Origin: Tragulus kanchil
Taxonomy: Eukaryota; Chordata; Mammalia; Artiodactyla; Tragulidae
DNA: 64,000 nt
Assembly (NCBI GenBank): GCA_022376925.1
Contig: JAIOJX010000025.1
Coordinates: 143,427,301 to 143,491,300 of the forward strand
Reading direction: 5' to 3'
Part shown: piece by piece, positions 24,873-35,292 of the stretch
Numbering within the stretch: the stretch's first letter is position 1
How the letters are laid out: each line of letters opens with the position of its first letter
The notes under the pieces: model-generated
Seen by the model: the letters and a program-made list of their open reading frames with translations, nothing else
Databases searched by the model: none
What the model was told of the DNA's origin: nothing
Program-made: the position numbers and the translations under genes

Positions 24873-25436
24873 TGAGAGAATTAACTTGGCCAGGTTGATA
24901 AGAAGGCTAGGGGATCCCCAAGGAGGAAGACGATGAGGAGGAACAAACATTTTTAGCCAAGGTGCCTTCACCTGGGTTGCTGTACCTATGACAATAATCT
25001 CTTTTGCTTAAGAATGTCTTTAAGCCCAGAGCTAATGTTTCGAACAATACTGTATCTTACTCAAGGATATCTTTCTCCTTCTTAAGGGGAACCTGTTCCT
25101 TTGGGCTAATCTCATATTTATGTTAATTATGTGTGTTATGGGTATGGGTCTGGTAAGATCTTTACAACCTTAAAATATTCTTTTGATTTATTGTTAATAA
25201 CTAACTGAAAAAAGTAATAATGTCCCACCTAAACTAGCTGCTTGGGGTACTCACCTACCCACTTCCAGTGCCTTTCGCTGGAAGCTTTCTGTATACCTTT
25301 TTACTTTAATAAAACTTTTGCTGCATGAAGCTCTGAGGGACTGAAGCCATGTCTTTTGATCCTGAAGTGAAATTTTCTCTTTCAGAGGTCATGAATCTGA
25401 CACCGTTCACGGTAAGCTGTCTACCGTCGTCCATCA
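24873..25436 (+). mobile_element. Solo LTR of an endogenous retrovirus, 564 bp, 4-bp TSD
   Basis: Starts TGAGAGAATTAACTTGG and ends GTCGTCCATCA, giving TG..CA termini. It is flanked by atac at 24869-24872 and 25437-25440, and removing the LTR plus one atac restores a continuous L1 ORF2 sequence across the site. A polyadenylation signal AATAAA lies at 25308-25313 with a T-rich stretch before it, which sets the orientation. No internal gag, pol or env sequence and no second LTR are present, so it is a recombination-derived solo LTR. A 4-bp TSD is usual for gammaretrovirus-like (class I) elements; the family name is not certain. Confidence 0.88.
25308..25313 (+). terminator. AATAAA polyadenylation signal of the solo LTR
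   Basis: Canonical hexamer about 128 bp from the LTR 3' end, at the expected R-region position. Confidence 0.6.
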
Positions 25437-25691
25437 ATACTACACATAGGAAATCCTCAAAATACTAACAGAAAATGACTATCGCTTATCAGTGAACATG
25501 GTAAAGTTGCAGGATACAAAATTAATACCCAGAAATTTGTTGCATTCTTATAAACTAACAAAGATCAGAAAGAGAAAGAAGTAATCCCATTTACCAATCC
25601 ATTGCATTAAAAATAAAATATCTAGGAATAAACCTACCTAAGGACACAAATAACTTGTATCAGAAAACTATAGGACAGTAATTAAAGAAAT

Positions 25692-27955
25692 TTAGGATGA
25701 TCCAAACGGATGGAAAGATACAGCATGTTCTTGGATTGGAAAAATCAATATTGTGAAAATGATTATACAACACAAGCAATTTAAAGATTAGTATAATCCA
25801 CACCAAATTACTAATGGCATTTTTCACAGAACTAGAACAAAGAAAAATCAAAATTTGTGTGGAGACACAAGAAGATCCCCAAATAGTCAAGGCAATCTTA
25901 TGAAAAACAGTGCTGGAAAAATCAGGTTCCTTGACTTCAGATTCTACTACAAAGCTGCTGTCATCCAAACAGTAGGTTACTAGTAGAAAAAAATTAAAAA
26001 TCAACAAATCAAGATCCATGGAATAGGATAGAAAACCCACAAATAAACCCATGGAGCTGTGGCCAATTCATCTAAGAAAAAGGAGGCAAGACTATACAAT
26101 GGAGAAATGACAGTCTCTTCAATAGATTATCCTTGGAAAACAGGACAACTACATGTAAAAAAAAAAAAATGAAATTAGAACACTTTTTAACACTGTAACC
26201 AAAAAAGAAACTCAAAATTGACTAAAGTCCTAAATGAATGACCAAAAACTATAAAACCCTTAGAGAAAAACATAGACTAAACACTCTGTGACATAAGTTG
26301 CAGTAATATCTTTTCAATACATCTCCTAGAGTAAATGGAAATAAAAAAAAAAATAAATGGGAACAACTAAACTCAAAAACTTTTGTCCAGCAAAGGAAAC
26401 CTAAAACAAACAAAAAGACAACACACAGAATGGGAAAAAAAAATATTTGCAAATGATAATACCAACAAGGGATTAATCTCTAAAATTTATAAACAGCTCA
26501 TGAGGTTCAGTATCAAAAAAATGAAAAACCAATTAACAAATGGGCGAAGAACTAAATACACATTTTTCCAAAGACATACTGATGATCAAAAGCCATATGA
26601 AAATATGCTCAACATCACTAATTTTAGAGAAATGCAAATCAAAACTACAATGAGATATCACTTCATACTAGTTAAAATGGCCATTATAAAAAAGTCAAAA
26701 ACAATGAATGCTGGAGAAGGTGTGAGGTAAAAGGAACCCTGCTACACTGCTGGGGGGAATGTAGACTGGTACAGCATCATGGAGAACAATATTGAGTTTC
26801 CGTAAAAGTAAAAGTAGTGCACGGGTTAGGATGATCCAAACGGATGGAAAGATACAGCATGTTCTTGGATTGGAAAAATCAATATTGTGAAAATGATTAT
26901 ACAACACAAGCAATTTAAAGATTAGTATAATCCACACCAAATTACTAATGGCATTTTTCACAGAACTAGAACAAAGAAAAATCAAAATTTGTGTGGAGAC
27001 ACAAGAAGATCCCCAAATAGTCAAGGCAATCTTATGAAAAACAGTGCTGGAAAAATCAGGTTCCTTGACTTCAGATTCTACTACAAAGCTGCTGTCATCC
27101 AAACAGTAGGTTACTAGTAGAAAAAAATTAAAAATCAACAAATCAAGATCCATGGAATAGGATAGAAAACCCACAAATAAACCCATGGAGCTGTGGCCAA
27201 TTCATCTAAGAAAAAGGAGGCAAGACTATACAATGGAGAAATGACAGTCTCTTCAATAGATTATCCTTGGAAAACAGGACAACTACATGTAAAAAAAAAA
27301 AAATGAAATTAGAACACTTTTTAACACTGTAACCAAAAAAGAAACTCAAAATTGACTAAAGTCCTAAATGAATGACCAAAAACTATAAAACCCTTAGAGA
27401 AAAACATAGACTAAACACTCTGTGACATAAGTTGCAGTAATATCTTTTCAATACATCTCCTAGAGTAAATGGAAATAAAAACAAAAATAAATGGGAACAA
27501 CTAAACTCAAAAACTTTTGTCCAGCAAAGGAAACCTAAAACAAACAAAAAGACAACACACAGAATGGGAAAAAAAAATATTTGCAAATGATAATACCAAC
27601 AAGGGATTAATCTCTAAAATTTATAAACAGCTCATGAGGTTCAGTATCAAAAAAATGAAAAACCAATTAACAAATGGGCGAAGAACTAAATACACATTTT
27701 TCCAAAGACATACTGATGATCAAAAGCCATATGAAAATATGCTCAACATCACTAATTTTAGAGAAATGCAAATCAAAACTACAATGAGATATCACTTCAT
27801 ACTAGTTAAAATGGCCATTATAAAAAAGTCAAAAACAATGAATGCTGGAGAAGGTGTGAGGTAAAAGGAACCCTGCTACACTGCTGGGGGGAATGTAGAC
27901 TGGTACAGCATCATGGAGAACAATATTGAGTTTCCGTAAAAAGTAAAAGTAGTGC
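25692..27955. repeat. Direct duplication 8, unit 1134 bp, 5-bp filler
   Basis: Copy A is 25692-26820, filler acggg at 26821-26825, copy B 26826-27955. Differences: an A to C change in an A-rich run (26343-26353 against 27477-27487) and one extra A near 27940. The unit lies wholly inside the L1 ORF2 fragment, so the L1 appears to contain its C-terminal region twice. Confidence 0.95.
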
Positions 27956-28087
27956 TACTGTGTGATCCTAACAATCTCACTCCTGGGCACATATCCAGAT
28001 AAATCATAGTCCAAAACAGTACATGAACCCAAATGTTTACTGCAGCACTGTTAACAATAGCCAAGACAGAAGCAACTGAAATGTCTC

Positions 28088-28300
28088 AGTTCAGTCCTTC
28101 TAGTAGAATATTTCCAATTGAGCCTCCAAATGAGAACGGTTCCAGCGATGCCTTGACTGTAGCCTTGGGAGACTCAGAACAGAAATCCCAAGGAAGTTGT
28201 GACTGGAGTATTGATCCACAGAAACTGAAATAATAACTCTGTTTTGTTTTAAACCACTAAATTTGTGATATACTTTTACCCAGAAAAGTATAGCTAACAC
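28088..28300 (+). mobile_element. MaLR-like LTR remnant
   Basis: 'gatgccttgactgtagcctt', 'tgatccacagaaactgaaat', 'tttaaaccactaaatttgtg' follow the 3' half of a mammalian MaLR-type LTR, including the PPT-side AAACCACTAA block. Directly follows the truncated L1. Confidence 0.55.
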
Positions 28301-28579
28301 AGAGCCTAGGTTAGTCATTTTTAGTCCTCTGATTAATTTGAACATAACTATTTGCATTTTTCAAACACAATTTATTTTGATGTTTCCCATTAACTCTCAA
28401 AACCAATCAGAACTACTTTAAAAAGTCATAATGAAGGATAAAATCTTTTCTATGAGTAATATCACCATAACCATCATCATACTCCAAACAAATATAAAAA
28501 TAGACAGTACTGTTATACTTAAAATCATATATTCTGAAATCTACCTATAATTTAAGTCTTGGGTCCATTGAATTCTTGC

Positions 28580-28720
28580 CTTCTCCATGGCTCAGTTTCT
28601 GCATTTGTGAAGTAGAGAGAATAATAGTAATTTTATTCAGGTGGGTACATCTATATATTAAATTAGATATTATGTTAAACACGTATCATTAATGAATACT
28701 AAATTTATTATTAATGTTGA
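28580..28720 (+). mobile_element. MIR SINE fragment
   Basis: 'ggctcagtttctgcatttgt' followed by 'gagaataatagtaatttta' matches the MIR core-to-3' order (CTCAGTTTCCTCATCTGTAA, AATAATAGTA). Confidence 0.6.
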
Positions 28721-28737
28721 TAATATCATTATTATTG

Positions 28738-29535
28738 TTGTTGAGTCTTTAAGACATGTCTTGCACTTTGTGACCCTATAAACTAGGCTCCACTGTCCTT
28801 CACTATCACCTAGAATTTGCTCAAACTCATGTCCGTTGAGTCCGTGCTGCTATTCAACCATATCACCCTCTGTCTCCCAATTCTCCTCCTGCTCTCTATC
28901 TTTCCCAGCATCAGGGTCATTTCTGGTGAGTTGGCTCTTCACATCAGGTGGCCAAAGGAATTGGAGCTTCTACTTTAGTCTTTCCAATGAATATTCAGGA
29001 TTGATTTCCTTTAGGATTGCTTGGTTTGATCTCTATGCAGTTCAAGGGACTCTGAAGAGTCTTGTACAGAAACACAGTACAAAAGCATCAGTTCTTTGGC
29101 ACTTAGCCTTCTTTATGGTCCAACTCTCACATCATTACTTGACTACTGGAAAACCTATAGCTTAGACTTTATGGGCCTTTGTCAGCAAAGTGATGCCTCT
29201 GCTTTTTAATACCCTGCCTCGGTTTGCCATAGCTTTCCTTCCAGAGAGCAAGTGTCTTAATTTCATGGCTGCAGTCACTATCCACAGTGATTCTGAAGCC
29301 CAAGAAAATAAAATCTGCCACTGCTTCCAATTTTACCCCTTCTATTGACCATGAAGTGATAGGACCACATATGGTGGTCTTAGTTTTTTCAATGTTGTGT
29401 TTTAAGTCATCTTTTTCATTCTCCTGTTTCACCCTCATCAATAGGCTCTTTACCTCCTCTTTGATTTCTGCTATTAGAGTGGTATCGTCTATATATCTGA
29501 TGTTACTAGTTAGTAATAGCACATCTGAAGGTAGT
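28738..29535 (-). pseudogene. BovB LINE, RT C-terminal half, antisense
   Basis: Minus-strand frame 29522-29169 carries RYIDDTTLIAEIKEEVKSLL, a hydrophilic linker, TTICGPITSW, VADFIFLGFRIT and DCSHEIK: the BovB reverse transcriptase from the catalytic box onward. The catalytic box reads YIDD instead of YADD. Sequence continues 3' (plus-strand coordinates down to 28738) through the thumb and C-terminal region with frameshifts, to the 'gttgttgagtctttaag' end. Dead 5'-truncated copy. Confidence 0.92.
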
Positions 29536-29554
29536 AGTACACATACACATCTGT

Positions 29555-29833
29555 ATTGCCTTTTTTGGTGGGGGGGGGCGCTTCTATTGGTCCTTCATTT
29601 ATCTATTTTCATCCATCTTTGTTCTTTGGCTCATATGGGCCTCCCATCGCAGTGGCCCCTGTCACTGCAGAGCATCAGCTCTGGGCAAATGTGCTCCAGA
29701 GCTCCGGTTCAGCAGTTGGACACATCAGTTCAACTGCTCCGTGGCACGTGGGATCCTCCCAGGTCAGGGATCAAATCTGCACCTCCTGCACTGCAAGGCG
29801 GTGTCCTTACCCACTGGACCACTAGGGAAGCCC
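29555..29833 (-). mobile_element. CHR-type SINE, antisense
   Basis: Minus strand starts 'gggcttccctagtggtccag', has the tRNA-Glu-like head, and continues through the longer body seen on the plus strand as 'ctcccatcgcagtggcccc', ending near a G-rich run at 29569-29578. Overlapping plus-strand frames of 214 and 89 codons are antisense shadows of this SINE and the neighbouring BovB. Confidence 0.87.
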
Positions 29834-29945
29834 TCTATATTCCTTTCTTAAATAGAATGATAGGATATAAATGTTCTTTCTTAAAAGGCCTTATCTTAAA
29901 TTGTATGAATCACCTAATATCAAAATTTTAAAAGTGTAGAGCCAA

Positions 29946-32143
29946 TAATTTAGTGTTCAGAGAATAATTATGTCCATACTGATTATTTGTAACTTTTACT
30001 CCATCACTACTTATTTGTTGCCTATAATATCTTAAAACAAACTAATCAAAACTAAAGAGCAGAAGTTTTAAGTAATAAAAAGATTCTGTCAGTAGATATA
30101 AAACATAAATCTTTCTTAGATATGTTGCCAGCCATGGCTTTATAATAAATCATCTCTATATACTTTTGTTTATATCAGCATTTCTTAGAGATATTTTTCT
30201 AAAGTGTAAGCAAGTGATTTTTTTATTGTTTAAATTCAGCATAGAATGAAAAAAAAATACTTCTATATTTCTAGAAAGACTTAATAAATCTGCAAATATA
30301 AGCTGATTTTGCTACCAAATTTCTAATTTCAGTGGAAAGCATATGTTTGAGACCCCTTTTCTACCTGATCTTCTCAATGATACCATGGCAAATTTAGTGA
30401 ATTCAGATTGATGTAGTTCATCCTCAGAAATATAATGCAATGGAAAAATATTAACATAACTTTTTCAGTGTTTGAGTCAATGAGACATACTTTCGTAGCA
30501 ATCTAGAGATTAAATATGTATCATAACCTCTTCCAGAATATTTCCTCCTTAAATCAGGAATAAAATATTCTTTGTATTTGGTGGTTTTTTTTTGTTTTTG
30601 TTTTTTTGCTTTGTTTAGTTTGTGGTAAGAAATGGATATACAGTCTGTGAGATACAGTTGATTAAAATAATGGAAGTTAAAACAAGTAGAAGCTGGTATC
30701 ATTAAATATAAATACCAATAATTAGGAAAAATTAGACATCAGTACATGACTTTAAGTTCTCATTAATCCCATTTAAAGTAAAACCAAATTAAGAGATTTG
30801 TAATTTGACATGGGAAGAAGTTGGGGATTCAATACAGATCATTTTTAACCCTTATTAGAGAACAAACATTGAAAACATTAAAAACAACATAAGAAAATAA
30901 AACTAAGGGATAGTATTCACTGATATTAGTCTACCCCCCCACCCCCCCCACACACCACTTCTAGTACCTTCTCACTATTGCTTTCTTGTTCTGTAATTAC
31001 ACAATCCAAATAGTTAACCTTCTACTTTAGTAGTAGCTTGTTGACAAAGCATAATAAAAAAAACTAATTTAGTGTTCAGAGAATAATTATGTCCATCTGA
31101 TAGTTTTAAAGTTGCCTATAATATCTTAAAACAAACTAATCAAAACTAAAGAGCAGAAGTTTTAAGTAATAAAAAGATTCTGTCAGTAGATATAAAACAT
31201 AAATCTTTCTTAGATATGTTGCCAGCCATGGCTTTATAATAAATCATCTCTATATACTTTTGTTTATATCAGCATTTCTTAGAGATATTTTTCTAAAGTG
31301 TAAGCAAGTGATTTTTTTATTGTTTAAATTCAGCATAGAATGAAAAAAAAATACTTCTATATTTCTAGAAAGACTTAATAAATCTGCAAATATAAGCTGA
31401 TTTTGCTACCAAATTTCTAATTTCAGTGGAAAGCATATGTTTGAGACCCCTTTTCTACCTGATCTTCTCAATGATACCATGGCAAATTTAGTGAATTCAG
31501 ATTGATGTAGTTCATCCTCAGAAATATAATGCAATGGAAAAATATTAACATAACTTTTTCAGTGTTTGAGTCAATGAGACATACTTTCGTAGCAATCTAG
31601 AGATTAAATATGTATCATAACCTCTTCCAGAATATTTCCTCCTTAAATCAGGAATAAAATATTCTTTGTATTTGGTGGTTTTTTTTTGTTTTTGTTTTTT
31701 TGCTTTGTTTAGTTTGTGGTAAGAAATGGATATACAGTCTGTGAGATACAGTTGATTAAAATAATGGAAGTTAAAACAAGTAGAAGCTGGTATCATTAAA
31801 TATAAATACCAATAATTAGGAAAAATTAGACATCAGTACATGACTTTAAGTTCTCATTAATCCCATTTAAAGTAAAACCAAATTAAGAGATTTGTAATTT
31901 GACATGGGAAGAAGTTGGGGATTCAATACAGATCATTTTTAACCCTTATTAGAGAACAAACATTGAAAACATTAAAAACAACATAAGAAAATAAAACTAA
32001 GGGATAGTATTCACTGATATTAGTCTACCCCCCCACCCCCCCCACACACCACTTCTAGTACCTTCTCACTATTGCTTTCTTGTTCTGTAATTACACAATC
32101 CAAATAGTTAACCTTCTACTTTAGTAGTAGCTTGTTGACAAAG
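29946..32143. repeat. Direct duplication 9, unit ~1094-1119 bp, with block replacement
   Basis: Copy A is 29946-31049, filler 31050-31064, copy B 31065-32143. Near the start of B the 39 bp at 29978-30016 are replaced by an unrelated 14 bp (31097-31110), so the offset falls from 1119 to 1094. The rest is near-identical. The unit is unique AT-rich DNA with a C-run pair (30934-30949, copy near 32028) and no gene; the 83-codon minus-strand frame appears in both copies. Confidence 0.93.
30934..30957. repeat. C-rich simple repeat
   Basis: Two C runs (7 and 8) separated by A and followed by CACACACC. Repeated about 1094 bp downstream as part of duplication 9. Confidence 0.8.
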
Positions 32144-34270
32144 AAAAAGCCCTGCCTTGTTACCCAAAAGAGGTCATCATGTAAAAGGTGGCCACATCTT
32201 TATTAGTTCCACTGAGATTACAGATATCAGTGGTGAAGTAGGTGGTTCTCTACTGGAAGCAAGCATTTCAAACCTACAGTTGGATCCTTGAAAAATAAGG
32301 CATTTAGAGGCACCGATTCTTTGTGCAGTGACAAAAATCTCTGCATAATTTATAGTTATCCCTCTGTACCCCCACAGTTCCTCCTTATCCATGGTTCTAC
32401 TTGAACAGATTTAACCCACTGTGGATTAAAAAAAAAAAAAAAAAATCAGCATATAAGTGTATCCCAGAGTTCAAACACTCTGTTGTTCAAGAGACTCATT
32501 TTCCTGTGTCTGATCTCAATGACCTAAATGGTTCCAAAGAAAACCACCTCACTCATCTGGTAAAATTGTGGAAATGTATGTAAAAATAAGTGATGTAATC
32601 ATTCATATTCTTATTCAAGTAGTTTTGATATCAAAGGAAAGGACCTTAAATTACATCACATAACAATTAGGTTGGATAAAGAATTTACTTCCTTTAAGAG
32701 TAGTCCAACATTAGAATGAAATACTTCTTGGCAGTCTTATAAAACAATATAATCTAAAGTGGTGGAAATTAAGCCTTATCAAACAATTACCCAAAATTGT
32801 ACATACCTGTGACATACTCAATATGTGTTTGTTAAAAACAAGTCATGTATATTCATTCATGATCACTTTAGCACTCATTAAAAACAGTAATAAAAATTAG
32901 CTTGATGGAAATATTAGTTTGTTATGTTCTTGTTCTTTCCATTATAAAGTACATAAAATTATTAGTATACCACTAGCTTAACAAGAACTTATGCTTTCTT
33001 TGTTGAACACTGAAAGCTGTTACTTGTGAACAGAAAAGGTACTGAGATAACACATGCTCAAAACAACAACAAAAAAATAGATATCATCAAATCTAGATGT
33101 TCCCTTTACTATGAAGCAGGATTTATAGCAGTAGCTTAAATTTTTAGTGTATTTTGCACTTAAAATGCATCTGTAGTTTCACAATCCAAATAGTTAACCT
33201 TCTACTTTAGTAGTAGCTTGTTGACAAAGAAAAAGCCCTGCCTTGTTACCCAAAAGAGGTCATCATGTAAAAGGTGGCCACATCTTTATTAGTTCCACTG
33301 AGATTACAGATATCAGTGGTGAAGTAGGTGGTTCTCTACTGGAAGCAAGCATTTCAAACCTACAGTTGGATCCTTGAAAAATAAGGCATTTAGAGGCACC
33401 GATTCTTTGTGCAGTGACAAAAATCTCTGCATAATTTATAGTTATCCCTCTGTACCCCCACAGTTCCTCCTTATCCATGGTTCTACTTGAACAGATTTAA
33501 CCCACTGTGGATTAAAAAAAAAAAAAAAAAATCAGCATATAAGTGTATCCCAGAGTTCAAACACTCTGTTGTTCAAGAGACTCATTTTCCTGTGTCTGAT
33601 CTCAATGACCTAAATGGTTCCAAAGAAAACCACCTCACTCATCTGGTAAAATTGTGGAAATGTATGTAAAAATAAGTGATGTAATCATTCATATTCTTAT
33701 TCAAGTAGTTTTGATATCAAAGGAAAGGACCTTAAATTACATCACATAACAATTAGGTTGGATAAAGAATTTACTTCCTTTAAGAGTAGTCCAACATTAG
33801 AATGAAATACTTCTTGGCAGTCTTATAAAACAATATAATCTAAAGTGGTGGAAATTAAGCCTTATCAAACAATTACCCAAAATTGTACATACCTGTGACA
33901 TACTCAATATGTGTTTGTTAAAAACAAGTCATGTATATTCATTCATGATCACTTTAGCACTCATTAAAAACAGTAATAAAAATTAGCTTGATGGAAATAT
34001 TAGTTTGTTATGTTCTTGTTCTTTCCATTATAAAGTACATAAAATTATTAGTATACCACTAGCTTAACAAGAACTTATGCTTTCTTTGTTGAACACTGAA
34101 AGCTGTTACTTGTGAACAGAAAAGGTACTGAGATAACACATGCTCAAAACAACAACAAAAAAATAGATATCATCAAATCTAGATGTTCCCTTTACTATGA
34201 AGCAGGATTTATAGCAGTAGCTTAAATTTTTAGTGTATTTTGCACTTAAAAATGCATCTGTAGTTTCACA
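32094..34270. repeat. Tandem direct duplication 10, unit 1086 bp
   Basis: Copy A is 32094-33179 and copy B 33180-34266, with microhomology caca at the joint. The only difference seen is one extra A (A4 to A5) near 34248. Copy A starts in copy B of duplication 9, so ~50 bp occurs three times (31000, 32094, 33180). Apart from a possible Tigger-type remnant the unit is unique. Confidence 0.95.
32358..32445. mobile_element. Possible Tigger/pogo-type DNA transposon remnant
   Basis: 'gttatccctctgtaccccca', 'ttatccatggttctacttga', 'cccactgtggattaaa' resemble the terminal region of Tigger-like elements (CCCTC..TATCC, GGTTCCACAT, CGGATT), ending in an A run. Second copy at 33444-33531. Confidence 0.4.
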
Positions 34271-34349
34271 GCTCAATCACTTTATTCCAAAGGTGTACAC
34301 ATATCATGGGATACTTTAATTCCTTGTATATACTTTACTCCTTATTGGC

Positions 34350-34566
34350 TGAGAGCTATTCATGGCTTAATGGTACAAAATCTGCTTGCCAGTGCAGCAG
34401 ACACAGGAGACATGGGTTTGATCCCCGGGTGAGGAACATCCACTGAGTACAAAATGGCAACCCACTACAGTATTCTTGCCTAGAAAAGCCCACGGTCTGA
34501 TGGCAGGCTGCAGTCCATGGTGTTGAAAAGAGTCAGGAACATTTGAGGGAGCATGCACATTCAGGT
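34350..34566 (+). mobile_element. Bov-tA SINE
   Basis: 'atggcttaatggtacaaaat', 'gggtttgatccccggg', 'caacccactacagtattctt', 'gcagtccatggtgttgaaaa'. Diverged from consensus; ends in an AGGTTCAAC-type 3' region. Confidence 0.85.
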
Positions 34567-34904
34567 TCAACTGTAGTTGAATCTGACTACCTCACAAATT
34601 TTTAAATATTGCATTTTAGTATTTCAGCCTTAAATCTTATTTTATAGACTGTACTTTTACTTAATAATTTGCTTCCATAAAGCTTTGAACTTAAATACAT
34701 TTAACTCTTATGATATTCATATAGACTCAAGTCTCTTATTGTCAGTATGAGGTTTTATAAAGATTATTTTCCACGATCAGAAAGAGGTAGAAGCTAGAAT
34801 TCATTACTTCATTACATTCAGCAAGAACTCACTGTATTCTTATAAGAAAAATCCATCCCTCTCTGTATGTCAAACACAAGTTAATTGTATTGTTAATGAT
34901 AAAC

Positions 34905-35070
34905 GTTTTACCAACTGTTATAGAGCAACTACTACGGCATAAACATTGTGCTAGGCTCTCTCAGCAACACTAAGTAGAATTTTATAACTAATGACTGTAT
35001 CTTTACAAATTAAAGGTGACACATTTTTCAAACAAATAATGATAAAATTACACAGCAGCTGATCCACACT
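34905..35070 (-). mobile_element. MIR SINE fragment, antisense
   Basis: 'caaactactacgg'-like start (actactacggcataaacatt), then 'gtgctaggctctc' and 'gataaaattacacagcagct', which is the antisense order of MIR (TACTATGTGCCAGGCACT to GTCACACAGCTAG). Confidence 0.55.
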
Positions 35071-35124
35071 AATAAAAATATTAAAGGAGTTCTTCTAACA
35101 TATAGAAAATTATTCTATAGGAAA

Positions 35125-35290
35125 TCAAAAAGAGAAGGGGATGACAGAAAATGAGAGGGCTGGATGGCATCAGCTACTCAATGGACATGAGTCTGAGCAA
35201 ACTCCAGGAACTAGTGAAGGTCAGGATAGCCTGATATGTTGCAGTCCATGGGGTCACAGAGTCAGATATGACTGAGTGACAACAATGGCT
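35125..35290 (+). mobile_element. BovB 3'-end / Bov-A fragment
   Basis: 'gagggctggatggcatcagc', 'atggacatgagtctgagcaa', 'actccaggaactagtgaagg', 'agtccatggggtcacagagt': the extreme 3' coding end and tail of BovB in sense orientation. Confidence 0.85.
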
Positions 35291-35292
35291 CA

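Larger units (their letters stand above)
24540..28083 (+). pseudogene. L1 LINE ORF2 region, sense, interrupted by a solo LTR
   Basis: Begins near the end of the endonuclease domain (FSDHSGIKLN, about 24577-24606). It continues with the NMWDAKEQF-type linker and then, after an apparent internal deletion near 24835, LSLFADDVIL at 24844-24873 with the RT catalytic FADD. The LTR is inserted directly after this. ORF2 then resumes (tacacataggaaatcctc) and reaches the C-terminal part: the frame 26383-26730 contains HTEWEKKIFAND, GLISKIYKQL, MQIKTTMRYH and MAIIKKSK. Part of this is repeated by duplication 8. No complete frame. Confidence 0.9.

Noticed and set aside
24873..25436. Intact endogenous retrovirus
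   Set aside because: Only one LTR is present with host L1 on both sides and no gag, pol or env sequence.
26695..27186. 163-codon minus-strand open frame
   Set aside because: Antisense to L1 ORF2 and extended across the artificial-looking joint at 26826; its C-terminal 130 codons are duplicated from 25660-26052.
29287..29931. 214-codon plus-strand open frame
   Set aside because: It runs antisense through the BovB RT fragment and the CHR SINE. It lacks any domain, and its length comes from the two elements' complementary strands.
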